Assembly (NCBI GenBank): GCA_963681505.1
Contig: OY811973.1
Span: 9,954,559-10,018,558, forward strand
Direction: 5' to 3'
DNA from: Eunapius fragilis
Lineage: Eukaryota > Porifera > Demospongiae > Spongillida > Spongillidae
DNA length: 64,000 bases
Shown here: piece by piece, positions 7,501-15,345 of the stretch
How the letters are laid out: each line of letters starts with the position of its first letter
Position numbering within the stretch: position 1 is the first letter of the stretch
Program-made: the position numbers and the translations under genes
The notes under the pieces: model-generated
Told to the model about the DNA's origin: nothing
The model's input: the letters and a program-made list of their open reading frames with translations, nothing else
The model's database searches: none

Positions 7501-9921
7501 TTTAGCGATATACCATGCATGCTCATAATTTATCGATCCAACATTTATCGATGCCGTATAAACGTACCTTTGGATGGTCGTTTTGTTGTTCCTTTCGGTA
7601 CCGCGCTTGACATACGCACGTTTGGCAGATCTGGCAGCATCTGGATCTTTCCACTTTTAGATGCTCGAGTGGAATCAGCATTGTCCTCATGAGATTGTAT
7701 GGTAAAACTATCGAATTTGATAATGCTGGTTATATTATACTGGTGCGTCATGAACATTGTGATAGCTGATGTAATGTGCTATTTGTAGATCAACACCAAA
7801 TAAGGTACAACTAGCTTCAGCTAATTGCCCGATCGGTTAGGCGTCTTACAGATACCTGAAGATAACATGCGGACACATCCTGAAGCGATTGGTACACATG
7901 GCGTGCTTTGCAAACGTTCCTGTCGTGAGTTATGCTATCCCGAAGGAAGAAGAAGAAGACGACGACGGAGGAGAAATTTTAGGTGGGACTGGGTACGGAC
8001 GATGGGGACGAGTATTTTTGTTCTCTAAAAGTACACCGTCTTATGACATATGTATAACGCAGAACTGTTCTCCTTTTTGATATTGCTCGATTGCCACTAA
8101 AAGCGAAGTGACCCGACTCTTGGCTGTCCCGCTAGACGCGAGTGACGTTTTTTTAATGACATTCATGATACTGCAGGATTCCTATATGGAACCTACTCAC
8201 GTAGGTTCCGATACTCACACTATGTTCTAACAGAGAGTGGTCTGGTTGTGTCTGATGTCCTTTATAACCTCACCAGTGGACACAGGTACTACTGCAAGGC
8301 AGCTCCTGTGAATGTTGAGATGACTGTGATGGTGAACTTTACCACTCTGTCAGCAATGAAAGGTAATCAAGTATTTTCAAGACTCTTCCATCATAAAAGT
8401 TGTGGTTTCAACCAGTTGTATCCCAAATCAACATGGAGACCACCATAGCCTATCAAGACCTGGCAATGGTTGTGATCAATTGCACATTTCTGGATGGAGG
8501 GTCCCATTACTGCCTGATATGCTGCAGTGATAAGTCAGACATGGCAACATTCCTAATAGGCAACATGTCAGCTAGCAAAGGAATGGAAGTGATGGTCCAT
8601 CTTGGTGGCCTTGAGGTTATGGAGACATACTTCTGTGCTGCAACTGGTACTGATGATGGTGATAGCATCTGTGAGAGAGGGAGCATAGGTGAGGTTAGTT
8701 AGTGATGGTGTGATGGTAGAAACACATGTGAGGGTAGTTAGTGATGGTGTGACAGTGGGAACACTGGTGAGGGTAGTTAGTGATGGTGTGACAGTGGGAA
8801 CACACGTGAAAATAGTTAGTGATGGTGTGACAGTGAGAAAACTGGTGAGGGTAGTTAGTGATGGTGTGACAGTGGAAACACAGGTGAGGGTAGTTAGTGA
8901 TGGTGCTGCATCTGTGACAGTGGTGGAACACTGGTTGAGTGTATTCAATAGTCTCTTTTGCTTGTCATCAACTCTTTCCTACCCACACCCCACATTGAAG
9001 AACTACTAGTAATATATTTAGTGGTCCCCATAGCAACAACAATGGTGGTTGTGGTGGTCATAATGACTGCTGCATGCTGCAAGATGTCACGTCGCAGCAA
9101 AACAACTGCAATATCTGGATTGAACCACACTGATGTCATAGGTGCAGGGACCAGAGATGTGTAAGCTTTGCAAAGAACATTTTGCGACATGTGTTAAATG
9201 TTATAATTTATTTAGGCATGAATCGATTTTTTCAAGTTCATGCAACGTAAGCATTGCTGTCTGTTCTGAATATGAATCACATGTGACTACTGTCCATATG
9301 TAGAACACCATGTATGGAGACCTATCAGTGGAACTATGGTTAGACACACACACTCTTCATCCATACCCTCACTCTAATTGAATATTCTGCAGTGCACAAA
9401 CGCATCCACACAATGGCACTATCGTAGAGGAAGGACTGGTGTGTCTTGCTACTGAGTCAGTACTGTACGGCATGCAGATGTGTGGATCAGATGTTAGTCC
9501 TACTAGTGCCATGGGTGATGAGATGTCCCATAATGGACCACACACTGCCACACCCCCTGTATGTTGTCTGCATGTGTCTCATGTGGATAGTATTACCCAT
9601 GTCTTTTTACATTCATAGAATGATGCTGTCACAAGGAACAGTACTGTTACACCTAATCTAAGGATAAATGTTGATACTGTTACACCTAAGCCAAGGATCA
9701 GTACTGTTACACCTAATCCAAGGATCAGTAGTGTTACATCTAAGCCAAAGATCAGTACTGTTACACCTAAGCCAAAGATCAGTTACTGTACTGTTACATC
9801 AAAGCCAAGGATCAGTACTGTTAAATGTGAGGATGAAATTTATAAGGACAATAAAGTGTACTCAGAGGTAGGCAGAAATGGATTTGGATGCTTATTTATT
9901 GAAAATTATCTATTCTCATAG
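1509..9921 (+). CDS. Ig/FN3 single-pass receptor gene, left copy (spliced)
   Basis: A spliced model of about 11 exons reads outward-to-centre with matching intron phases. The exons are a signal-peptide exon (1509-1536), an Ig-like exon (1650-2081), an FN3 exon (2214-2486), a second FN3 domain split over two exons (2545-2624 and 2673-2877), an Ig-like exon split by insertions (6690-about 6820 and about 8180-8362), a second Ig-like exon of the same type (8416-8688), a transmembrane exon (9001-about 9158) and cytoplasmic exons (9304-9338, 9393-9558, 9619-about 9840). The product should be a type I cell-surface receptor. Intron 5 contains an RLE retrotransposon. No kinase or other enzymatic domain is present. 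I do not recognise a named orthologue; domain order suggests adhesion or recognition. Exon borders are inferred by eye. Confidence 0.7.
1650..2081 (+). CDS. Receptor exon 2: first Ig-like domain
   Basis: The frame is open from the acceptor at 1648-1649 to a GTAAAT donor at 2082 and starts and ends in phase 1. Ig-type landmarks include ITLTCTLPP, followed by GYTVWKLP (the core Trp) and LSVTVTAAINGSEVKCYN with the second Cys near the end. Extra Cys pairs (GTCSS, NCSGS, SCGG, HTCW) are unusual. Several N-x-S/T sites suggest an extracellular glycoprotein. The reverse-strand frame over this region is a shadow. Confidence 0.65.
2214..2486 (+). CDS. Receptor exon 3: first FN3 domain
   Basis: Follows a TTTAG acceptor and keeps phase 1. 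The translation has the FN3 pattern: a strand-B Trp in ITVLWSPPSTGGDPSSYNV, then the Tyr-rich strand in ALYMVKVIAINCAGTSE. The donor is uncertain. GTCAGC at 2487 keeps the reading frame into exon 4, while a better-looking GTAC donor slightly downstream is absent in the other arm. Confidence 0.7.
2545..2624 (+). CDS. Receptor exon 4: second FN3 domain, N-terminal half
   Basis: From a TTTTAG acceptor to a GTAAAC donor, it reads PTAPSNVTAVGVLCG...LVVTWTPM, the typical start of an FN3 domain ending after the strand-B Trp. It ends in phase 0 and exon 5 begins in phase 0. In the right arm this exon is cut after about 69 bases by a deletion. Confidence 0.7.
2673..2877 (+). CDS. Receptor exon 5: second FN3 domain, C-terminal half (left arm only)
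   Basis: Begins after TTTTCAG with VTYNINYSIRIING and ends ...GLVGPYSEPVESKD at a GTGTGT donor, the normal FN3 end (G-x-YSEP). It ends in phase 1, matching exon 6 at 6690. It is missing from the right arm, where a 1.24-kb deletion removed it. Confidence 0.65.
2935..6636 (-). mobile_element. RLE-type non-LTR retrotransposon, full length, left arm
   Basis: An element of about 3.7 kb inserted in receptor intron 5, antisense to the receptor. GGTTTCATTA lies at 2925-2934 and again at 6637-6646, a probable target-site duplication. The - strand encodes, in order, a Cys-rich head, a C2H2-like finger, reverse transcriptase, a CCHC knuckle and a C-terminal restriction-like endonuclease. This is the layout of the R2/NeSL/CRE-type superclade, which has no apurinic endonuclease. 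The 3' end has no obvious poly(A). Confidence 0.75.
3239..6259 (-). pseudogene. RLE retrotransposon ORF, left copy, frameshifted twice
   Basis: Three overlapping frames (6259-5387, 5567-4296 and 4330-3239) make one retrotransposon protein. Compared with the right-arm copy there is a 5-bp duplication near 5523-5532 and a 2-bp loss near 4335. RT motifs are present: VDMRNAFN (motif A with its Asp), QQGDPLGPLFFSLVL, FLDDG (motif C) and GLHINLPKC. The C-terminal part, present only in this copy, has a CCHC knuckle (CSLC, then GNHAATC) and RPADILALD followed by FDVTVTSPL, the restriction-like endonuclease core. It is inactive because of the shifts. Confidence 0.85.
6690..6820 (+). CDS. Receptor exon 6, first part: Ig-like domain start
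   Basis: After an ATTCAG acceptor, in matching phase, it reads LYVTVTALHTMATIQCTFLD then a CRCFINC-like Cys cluster, closely resembling the Ig-like exon at 8416 (VINCTFLDGG...CLICC). It is interrupted at about 6817 by a palindromic MITE. A weak donor (GTTCAC at 6813) would join in phase with the continuation near 8180, so the insertion may now be spliced as an intron. Confidence 0.55.
6817..7105. mobile_element. Palindromic (foldback) MITE in receptor exon 6, left arm
   Basis: 289 bp that fold on themselves over almost their full length. ACAAGTAATAAAAACATTCT at the left end is the reverse complement of the right end, and the arms continue through the GTGGTGTAAAAAGCA and TATTAGC regions to a short centre near 6950-6970. 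No coding capacity. The mirrored copy is at 42671-42959, so insertion preceded the arm duplication or allele split. A diverged relative is at 49634-49942. Confidence 0.85.
7106..8206 (-). mobile_element. Fragment of unclassified transposon, 5' end toward 8206
   Basis: Lies between the MITE and the second part of receptor exon 6. On the - strand it contains a CTCCTCCGTCGTCGTC-like tract near 7950-7975, then a K/R-rich coding stretch (7563-7757) ending at a GTACGT donor. The same order (hairpin, AATGACATTCAT-type motif, GAAGAAGACGACG tract, K/R-rich exon) recurs at 51495-52065. The hairpin GGAACCTAC/GTAGGTTCC lies at about 8187-8208, so that end may be the element terminus. Mirrored at about 41570-42670. 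Confidence 0.5.
7563..7757 (-). pseudogene. K/R-rich transposon exon, degenerate
   Basis: An open - strand frame ends exactly at a GTACGT donor (7562 downward). A second frame reads KDPDAARSAKRAYVKRG, similar in style to ARARYKSNSKKKASVRDSYK at 51495-51690. The two pieces need a one-base shift to join, so the exon looks damaged. The right arm copy at 42019-42231 is identical at protein level. Function unknown. Confidence 0.4.
8180..8362 (+). CDS. Receptor exon 6, second part: Ig-like domain end
   Basis: Reads YSHYVLTESGLVVSDVLYNL then TSGHRYYCKAAPVN, an Ig/FN3-like end with the C-terminal YYC motif, and stops at a GTAATC donor at 8363 in phase 1. The left border is uncertain: CTGCAG at about 8172-8177 is a plausible acceptor. 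The only arm difference I noted in the RYS stretch is a silent Ser codon change, which fits past coding constraint. Confidence 0.5.
8416..8688 (+). CDS. Receptor exon 7: membrane-proximal Ig-like domain
   Basis: Between an ACCAG acceptor and a GTGAGG donor, phase 1 to phase 1. It contains VVINCTFLDGGSHYCLICC and ends METYFCAATGTDDGDS, i.e. the two domain Cys with the Y-x-C motif. It is nearly identical in the right arm (41091-41363), with one noted residue change (Gly to Ser before LEVMETY). Confidence 0.65.
8690..8935. repeat. 39-bp minisatellite in receptor intron 7
   Basis: About six tandem units of a 39-bp sequence built on TAGTTAGTGATGGTGTGACA. The right arm block (about 40790-41090) is about 74 bp longer, close to two more units. 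Frames through this block are artefacts of the repeat. Confidence 0.85.
9001..9158 (+). CDS. Receptor exon 8: transmembrane segment
   Basis: After a pyrimidine-rich acceptor ending at 9000 it reads ELLVIYLVVPIATTMVVVVV then IMTAACCKMSRRSK: one hydrophobic helix of about 26 residues, juxtamembrane Cys (possible palmitoylation) and a basic stop-transfer patch. This places exons 1-7 outside the cell and exons 9-11 in the cytoplasm. The donor is taken as GTGTAA at 9159 because that choice keeps the frame open through exons 9 and 10. Confidence 0.7.
9304..9558 (+). CDS. Receptor exons 9-10: cytoplasmic tail with Tyr motifs
   Basis: Exon 9 (9304-9338) reads NTMYGDLSVEL; exon 10 (9393-9558) continues AQTHPHNGTIVEEGLVCLAT then SVLYGMQMCGSD. 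YGDL and YGMQ fit generic Y-x-x-hydrophobic or SH2-type signalling motifs; that reading is inference. The phases work only with the GTGTAA donor of exon 8. Mirror exons are at 40367-40401 and 40147-40312. Confidence 0.5.
9619..9921 (+). CDS. Receptor exon 11: repetitive cytoplasmic tail and stop
   Basis: Opens after TTCATAG in phase 0 and encodes about six copies of a 9-residue repeat, consensus ISTVTPKPR (27-bp unit), then CEDEIYKDNKVYSE. It either reads through to a TAG at 9919 or splices at GTAGGC after GAG (about 9868) to a short terminal exon at about 9922 (VHIL and stop). The left copy has 6 bp (two codons) not found in the right arm. The S/T-P-rich repeats could be phosphorylated or bind SH3/WW-type domains (inference). 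Confidence 0.55.
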   Translation, partial: NDAVTRNSTVTPNLRINVDTVTPKPRISTVTPNPRISSVTSKPKISTVTPKPKISYCTVTSKPRISTVKCEDEIYKDNKVYSEVGRNGFGCLFIENYLFS

Positions 9922-11530
9922 GTGCATATTCTATGAGCAGATCACCTGACTATGTGGTGATGATTTTTCTTTACAATGTCAACACTCCTATAATAAAAGA
10001 AAATGCCATTTCAGTGAATTCATTTATTTATGTATAACTTGTTCTGTACTCATATGTACAAGCACTTCATACACAGTGCCACACACACACACATGCACAA
10101 TACAGTACATGACTTTTAAAAATGAATCACTACAAAAGTCTCATTGAGTACTTGGCCTACCAATGGCAGCTAGCTTCATGTGTAAAATAGTTTGAATGTA
10201 GAAACCTGATAGTGTTGTAATGACACATTATTGAAGCATGAATAAAAGTGTTAACTATATTTTAGACAAAACCCAAACAGTGTCTTATAAAATCTCATTC
10301 TTTTTACTGTATGAATGAAATGTTTAGAAACAGAGTGCACACATGTGAGCATTTAAATGGTCTTGCTAGCTTTCTTGCTGTTTGGTAACTTTTGAGCACA
10401 GGCAACAATTGATGCTGAAGTACTCTGTACCAATAACATAGGACCATGAATGCAACCTTCTAGAACCTATCCAATAGTTTAAATGTTGGCTACAATCAAT
10501 AAACTTGCATGTTGCTAACAGTATTTGTTATTTAACAGTCACCCGTGACTAAACCTCCCTGCATGCAGAAAGAGATCTTACATAAAGTGATGGCAGAAGG
10601 ATGATGATGTAGACACTCCCGCAATGTGTCCTTTCTACAGAATATGTGGGCTCTCTTTCAACCCCATATTGGAGTGGCCAAGGAAATATCTCCCAGCCAG
10701 CATGGCTGTAAGGTATAGCTAAGCACAGTGCAGTACCAATGCAATGTGTGCACATGGATCTGTGACGTGCATACCCTGTGATTATCCAGGGCCCACAGTC
10801 TTGCTACAGTTGAACATTATGCAAACCCAAACAACACAAGAGCTGACCTGCATGAAATTGCCTTAATGACAAGAATGTACACCTCAGTGTGACTATATAT
10901 AAGTGGATATGTGTACATTACCCACTGTGCATATGTGAGCTACACTGGTGGATGTGTGAACATGTATACATGCATGTGAAGAGTACTATGAAGCACAGGA
11001 TAACATGATGGTGACACTTTAAGGCCTCAAAGAACTGAGTGCAAGTTGTATCTTACCCCAATCCGCAGATACAATACTTGTAGGGAGGTTTGAGGGCTGC
11101 CCATATATGGGCATAGTTGCATGTGCCCTGCTCTAAATCTTCAACAGACCACGAACCTGTGCTATAAATAGCATACACAGAGGGAGTGTAAATATGAATT
11201 TCAATGTATAGGCTAATCCACTTGAAATACAGAAACTTGAATCAGCACATATTGAGTTGGTGGACCTATTTATCTGACATGTGAAAACGTATTAAGTCCG
11301 CATTTTCACAAATCTACTAGAGGCACACAGAGGCTGGCCAATAGTCTATAGCCTCCTGATGATATGGCCGACAATCTACAGTCTCCTGATGTTATGGCCA
11401 GCCATAGATAACTTTTATAGTTTGGGGGTGGGATGTGGGTAGGGGTATTATATAAAAATATCTGAAGATCAATTGCATATATGTCAGACCTGTCCACAAA
11501 TTGGACTGTAAACAAGCTTATATGCTCATT
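9922..11530. other. 3' flank of receptor gene, no further gene seen
   Basis: AATAAAA-type polyadenylation signals lie near 9992 and 10240, plausible 3' ends for the receptor mRNA. A short (CA)n tract is at 10080-10094. The rest is AT-rich with no exon I can support. Mirrored at about 38180-39780. Confidence 0.45.
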
Positions 11531-11539
11531 ATTATCCCT

Positions 11540-11574
11540 CCCCCCTCCTCCCCCCCCCCCCCCCCCCCCCCCAG
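11540..11574. repeat. Poly-C tract
   Basis: A run of about 30 C with a few breaks. The right arm counterpart (about 38137-38175) is G-rich with more interruptions. Such tracts are error-prone in sequencing, so length differences between arms carry little weight. Confidence 0.8.
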
Positions 11575-11739
11575 CTCCTTCTTATCTGCAGCTGCAGCCT
11601 TGCATGTATAGGCACAGTGTGATCTTGCTAGTTAGATTCTTGCATTCTTTTTGCCTCATCTGATGGCCGCATACATTGACTTGATTGTGTGGCCCTCGTA
11701 ATGCCATCCCCATCACTGTATTCACAGCAACAACCACCA

Positions 11740-12020
11740 CTACCCTCAACATGAGGTTATCCTCCACAACATGAGGGTACATACCCTCACCCACCAGTAC
11801 CCTCAACATGAGGTTATCCTCCACAACATGAGGGTACATACCCTCACCCACCAGTACCCTCAACATGAGGTTATCCTCCACAACATGAGGGTACATACCC
11901 TCACCCACCAGTACCCTCAACATGAGGTTATCCTCCACAACATGAGGGTACATACCCTCACCCACCAGTACCCTCAACATGAGGTTATCCTCCACAACAT
12001 GAGAGTACATACCCTCACCA
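11740..12020. repeat. 57-bp minisatellite
   Basis: Five near-perfect tandem units of 57 bp built on CCCTCAACATGAGGTTATCC and its partial inverse ACATGAGGGTACATACCCTC, so each unit also contains short palindromes. Because 57 is a multiple of 3, long frames run through on both strands (19-residue repeats), but they have no flanking coding support. The right arm block at 37690-37975 is more degenerate, with one unit altered. Confidence 0.85.
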
Positions 12021-13322
12021 CCAGTCCCCTTGACATGAGCATTCATATCCTCATCCTCACCAACCTACCTTTAACCTGTCCTCATCCCCACTCATCACGT
12101 GTCCTAGCTCAGGGAAAGCCTGTGTTAAGTGGATGCATGCTGGATGTGGTCATGTTCCATTGAGCCCTAGCCTTCAGGGGTAAGGCTGGCTCTAAGGAGA
12201 AGGCTACAAAGGTACCTTGGAGGCAGTTTTGATGGCCTTACCCCCTCTCCCCCCACCCTCCCCCCATAATTGTTAAAAAGCAGCTTGTCTTTGTTTTCCT
12301 AGATTGTGTGCTGCATTAAAACACAGTGGTAGAGGAAGCATGGGGGGCAATTACTACCACACTTCTCTGCATGGATGGGGTGGGGGGAGGGGGGGGGGAG
12401 TGCTATGCAAAAATCTCTAACCACCAGTACCTCAACATGAGACCACCAGCACCAGTACCCTTGGCATGAGGGTACATATATCTCTCATCCTCATCAACCA
12501 ACCTTTGACCTGTCCTCATCCTCACTCATCACAGGCTGTGTCGTACAAGACATCTTGGAGGCAGTCCCGTTGGTTGAAAAGCAGACAGCACTTGTCTCCA
12601 ACCTTGAAGTTCAAATGTCAAGCCCGGCCCATCATTGCAAATGGTGATCATTGTGCTCTAAGCCATGGCATATGGCCCTAAGGTCAGCAGCTTTAGTTAC
12701 AACCATGTGCATAGCTCTATCAAACATTTACTTCTCTGGAGCAGCCCAGCTATTGCAAATTATTCCTCTTAGCACAAAAAAAAAAAAAAAAACACTCGCC
12801 TTTTACTTTTATCAGCAGTTCACACGCGCGTGCATGCCGTTTATCAGAGAGGCAGATACAAGCACGTCAGTTGATAATTTACTATAGCATTAAAAAGGCG
12901 CTTGCATGCGCGTGCTATGCGGCGGTGAAGCATGCACTATACCGGCCTTTCTTACTCATCTGACCAGTTATTTTCCGAACGGCAATTCATGCCCAAACCC
13001 TGTTTTTGAAATCTTCATAAGAATGAAGTAGGTCTTTTAACCAATTAACTACAGTAGAATTGTTCAAAATCAAATATAAAATGAGGCGGCAGAGCAATGT
13101 TAGGTAGCAGAATAGCAGAATCATGTATGGTTTCAACGATATAATCTGCGAACATGAATAAGTTCAAATTGGTATAATATTTCAAATTGGTATAATATTT
13201 CAAAGGGTCTGGAAGAATTTTTTGGTAACGTAAGCGCAGATGTGCGTCCCTCGGTGGTAATCGGTTAAGCTTTAAGGTTTACTAGCTGTTTTAAGCTTAC
13301 GTACGTAACAACAAATTAACTA
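12021..13322. other. Arm DNA without recognisable genes
   Basis: Contains degenerate copies of the 57-bp minisatellite near 12030-12100 and 12420-12530, G-rich tracts at 12240-12270 and 12365-12400, and an A-run at 12776-12792. Two short frames (12466-12681 and 12651-12887) are identical in both arms at protein level but lack motifs or splice context. I do not call a gene. Confidence 0.4.
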
Positions 13323-13323
13323 C

Positions 13324-13473
13324 TTAAGGCCGGCATACACGGGTCAACTTTTGTTGAGCAACAAGTTGATTATGCATTTTCAGTAAAACATTAATTTACT
13401 GATATTTTACAAGAAATTTACAGAAATTCATAGTGTTGCACGCAACATGTTGCCTCGTGTATGCCGACCTTAA
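13324..13473. mobile_element. TTAA-flanked MITE, present only in the left arm
   Basis: A 142-bp insert with inverted ends GGCCGGCATACACG... and ...CGTGTATGCCGACC, bordered by TTAA on both sides (13324-13327 and 13470-13473), as for piggyBac-type insertions. The right arm at about 36395-36400 has an empty site reading TTATAA between the same flanks, not the clean TTAA of a never-occupied site. Confidence 0.75.
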
Positions 13474-13510
13474 GGGTATTATCAATTGCGGTTATAGGCT
13501 GCGGTTATTC

Positions 13511-13511
13511 G

Positions 13512-13548
<37 letters not shown>

Positions 13549-13556
13549 CCCCCTCC
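13511..13556. repeat. Poly-C tract, much shorter in right arm
   Basis: About 45 nearly uninterrupted C. The right arm has only about 7 G at 36346-36352. With the adjacent MITE it explains the shift of about 180 bp in arm alignment here. Confidence 0.8.
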
Positions 13557-13599
13557 CAAAACACGGCTGTCTGCTTTCATTGAACGCGTGGAAATTAGG

Positions 13600-14646
13600 C
13601 CCTCCGTATGGGCAAGCCATCAGTAACAAAATGTGAAAGACGACCTCTGGAGATTTTTTTACGACGTGGTTACATTTGTTACGACGTCCTACATTCTTTA
13701 CATAACCACATCGAAAGTGTCCATATGACAGTCACTTTATATGCCATAGTCGTGCATTCATATCAAACAAAAGAAATAGCTGCCAAATGCACATGTAAAT
13801 GTTACACAGTGTGTATGCTTGACCTTACCTATATGCCACAAAGAATTGGGTACAGGTACAGAGTATGTGCGCCTGGCAGATGCTTCTCTCCATTTCAAAG
13901 CATTATTGACTAGGTCTGTGGTTCTTATTGCATTGCCAGAAATTTCGGACGCTCATGCATTAACGCGTCATTGCAAACGTCCGTTAATTTTCCGCGCACT
14001 ACTGACGCGTCCATTTAAATGTATGGAACAGAATGCATGTGTCTTTTGTTGTTTTTGTTGTTGTTTTTTAATGCTTATTTTGATGGTGGTATTTTTATTA
14101 CTATTGGCTTAATTTGAATTTTTTTTTGCAACATCCTCCGGAGGCTGCTAAATTTTGCCTTTAGCATGCGACATGTACGTAATCATTAACTTCACACTCG
14201 CAATCGGGACACATGCCACTCCCCTAGTCTCGTCCCCAGACCTAACGGACGCAGCTGCGGATGGATTACATCACGGCTACGCGTCAGTAGGGTCTGGGGA
14301 AACTGTCAACAAAATCGTGGCCAACCAGGTAGGAGTTTAATTCTAACAATCCGATTGCAGCAAGCACTAATTAGCATTCTTCGCGTGACTGTCACGCGCT
14401 CGCGATGAATCAAGACGTAATCACCCTAGCATAAGAACCACTTAAGTTTTTTGTGTGTTAGTTGCCTGCGTGAGATATTACTCACTGGTCAATGATATGC
14501 ATATGTCATACTGCTGGTGATATCCTCATGTCAGGTAATAAGGTGCTCTCAGCTCTGGAGCATATGCTGGCCAGTGTGGGTGCTGCATGTCACTCCACAC
14601 AGAGGCTAGGTGAGCACACCTGTGCACAAACACATACATGTACACA

Positions 14647-14692
<46 letters not shown>

Positions 14693-15040
14693 GGGAAACA
14701 CATTATTAAAAAAGCTAATTAATCAACAAATTAATTAAATTTGTCTATAATAATGTACAGCAATGTTTAACTAAATGAGAGGTTTATAAACTGTTTAAAA
14801 AATTCTATTAATATTTAAAGCAACTTGAAAACACTAGACGGTCACTGCAGTTTTAATTGAGTTTGAATTATGCTCATTAGCTATTACATAATTATATAAT
14901 TTTAAAATTTTGTTTCCTACTTCATTTCATAAAGGCTGATTAGATATGGTTATTAAAATTAGTTATCAAACAACCACTTCAGCCGAAATAACTTTAATCT
15001 TAAATGTTGCATCCTAATGCATCTAGCTATGTATCAAAAC
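13600..15040. other. Arm DNA, no gene called; small inverted-repeat element
   Basis: A short element near 14215-14310 has imperfect inverted ends (TCCCCAGACCTAACGGACGC against the complement of GCGTCAGTAGGGTCTGGGGA), which looks like a small MITE. The frame covering it is conserved between arms but I do not consider it a gene. The stretch 14770-15000 is AT-rich and is the arm version of spacer module F. Confidence 0.4.
14645..14690. repeat. (CA)n microsatellite
   Basis: About 20 CA dinucleotides; the (GT)n counterpart in the right arm is at about 35178-35224. Confidence 0.9.
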
Positions 15041-15044
15041 CTCT

Positions 15045-15345
15045 TTCTGCAAGCCAAGAAACGGGAATATGACAACACATTCGAGATGTTGAACATGGTG
15101 TCTTCACACCACTTGTTTTTTCCACCTCGGGTGCAATGGGGAGAGAAGCCACCACTATTTACAAACAGTTAGCCGACCTACTATCTGAAAAACAAGACAA
15201 GGCATATTCCCTCATTATGGGCTGGCTGAGATGTCATCTGTCTTTTGCCATACTGTGCAGTGCTATCATGTGCCTGCGAGGAAGCAGGTCTTCTTACCAC
15301 CACCCACTCAGTTTATTGTGTTCTGGCCCTAGCAGTACATGAAGG
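15045..15345 (+). pseudogene. Retroelement C-terminal coding relic
   Basis: Two frames one base apart read KKREYDNTFEMLN and then VFTPLVFSTSGAMGREATTI ... MGWLRCHLSFAILCSAIMCLRGSRSS. I recall this conserved tail (FTPLVF, G-G/A-MGREAT, WLR..LSF, CIRGSR) from the C terminus of many cnidarian and sponge retroelement polymerases; I cannot name the clade. No RT core lies nearby, so it is a short 3' relic. The mirror at 34510-34865 is also broken. Confidence 0.55.

Noticed and set aside
8187-8208. Helitron 3' end
   Set aside because: A hairpin is present but no CTRR terminus follows at the expected distance in either copy, and no Rep/helicase coding is seen.
8568-9009. Frames of about 80-126 codons across receptor intron 7
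   Set aside because: Produced by the 39-bp minisatellite; the real exon ends at the GTGAGG donor at 8689.
11582-12163. Long frames with 19-residue repeats on both strands
   Set aside because: They arise from a 57-bp minisatellite whose unit length is a multiple of three; no flanking exon or start supports coding, and the right arm copy breaks the frame.
12466-12887. Short frames identical in both arms
   Set aside because: Identity reflects the recent duplication or allelism of the arms, not selection; no domain, start context or splice signals.
14155-14340. 61-codon frame conserved between arms
   Set aside because: It spans a small inverted-repeat element (TCCCCAGACC termini); arm differences include several residue changes and there is no coding context.
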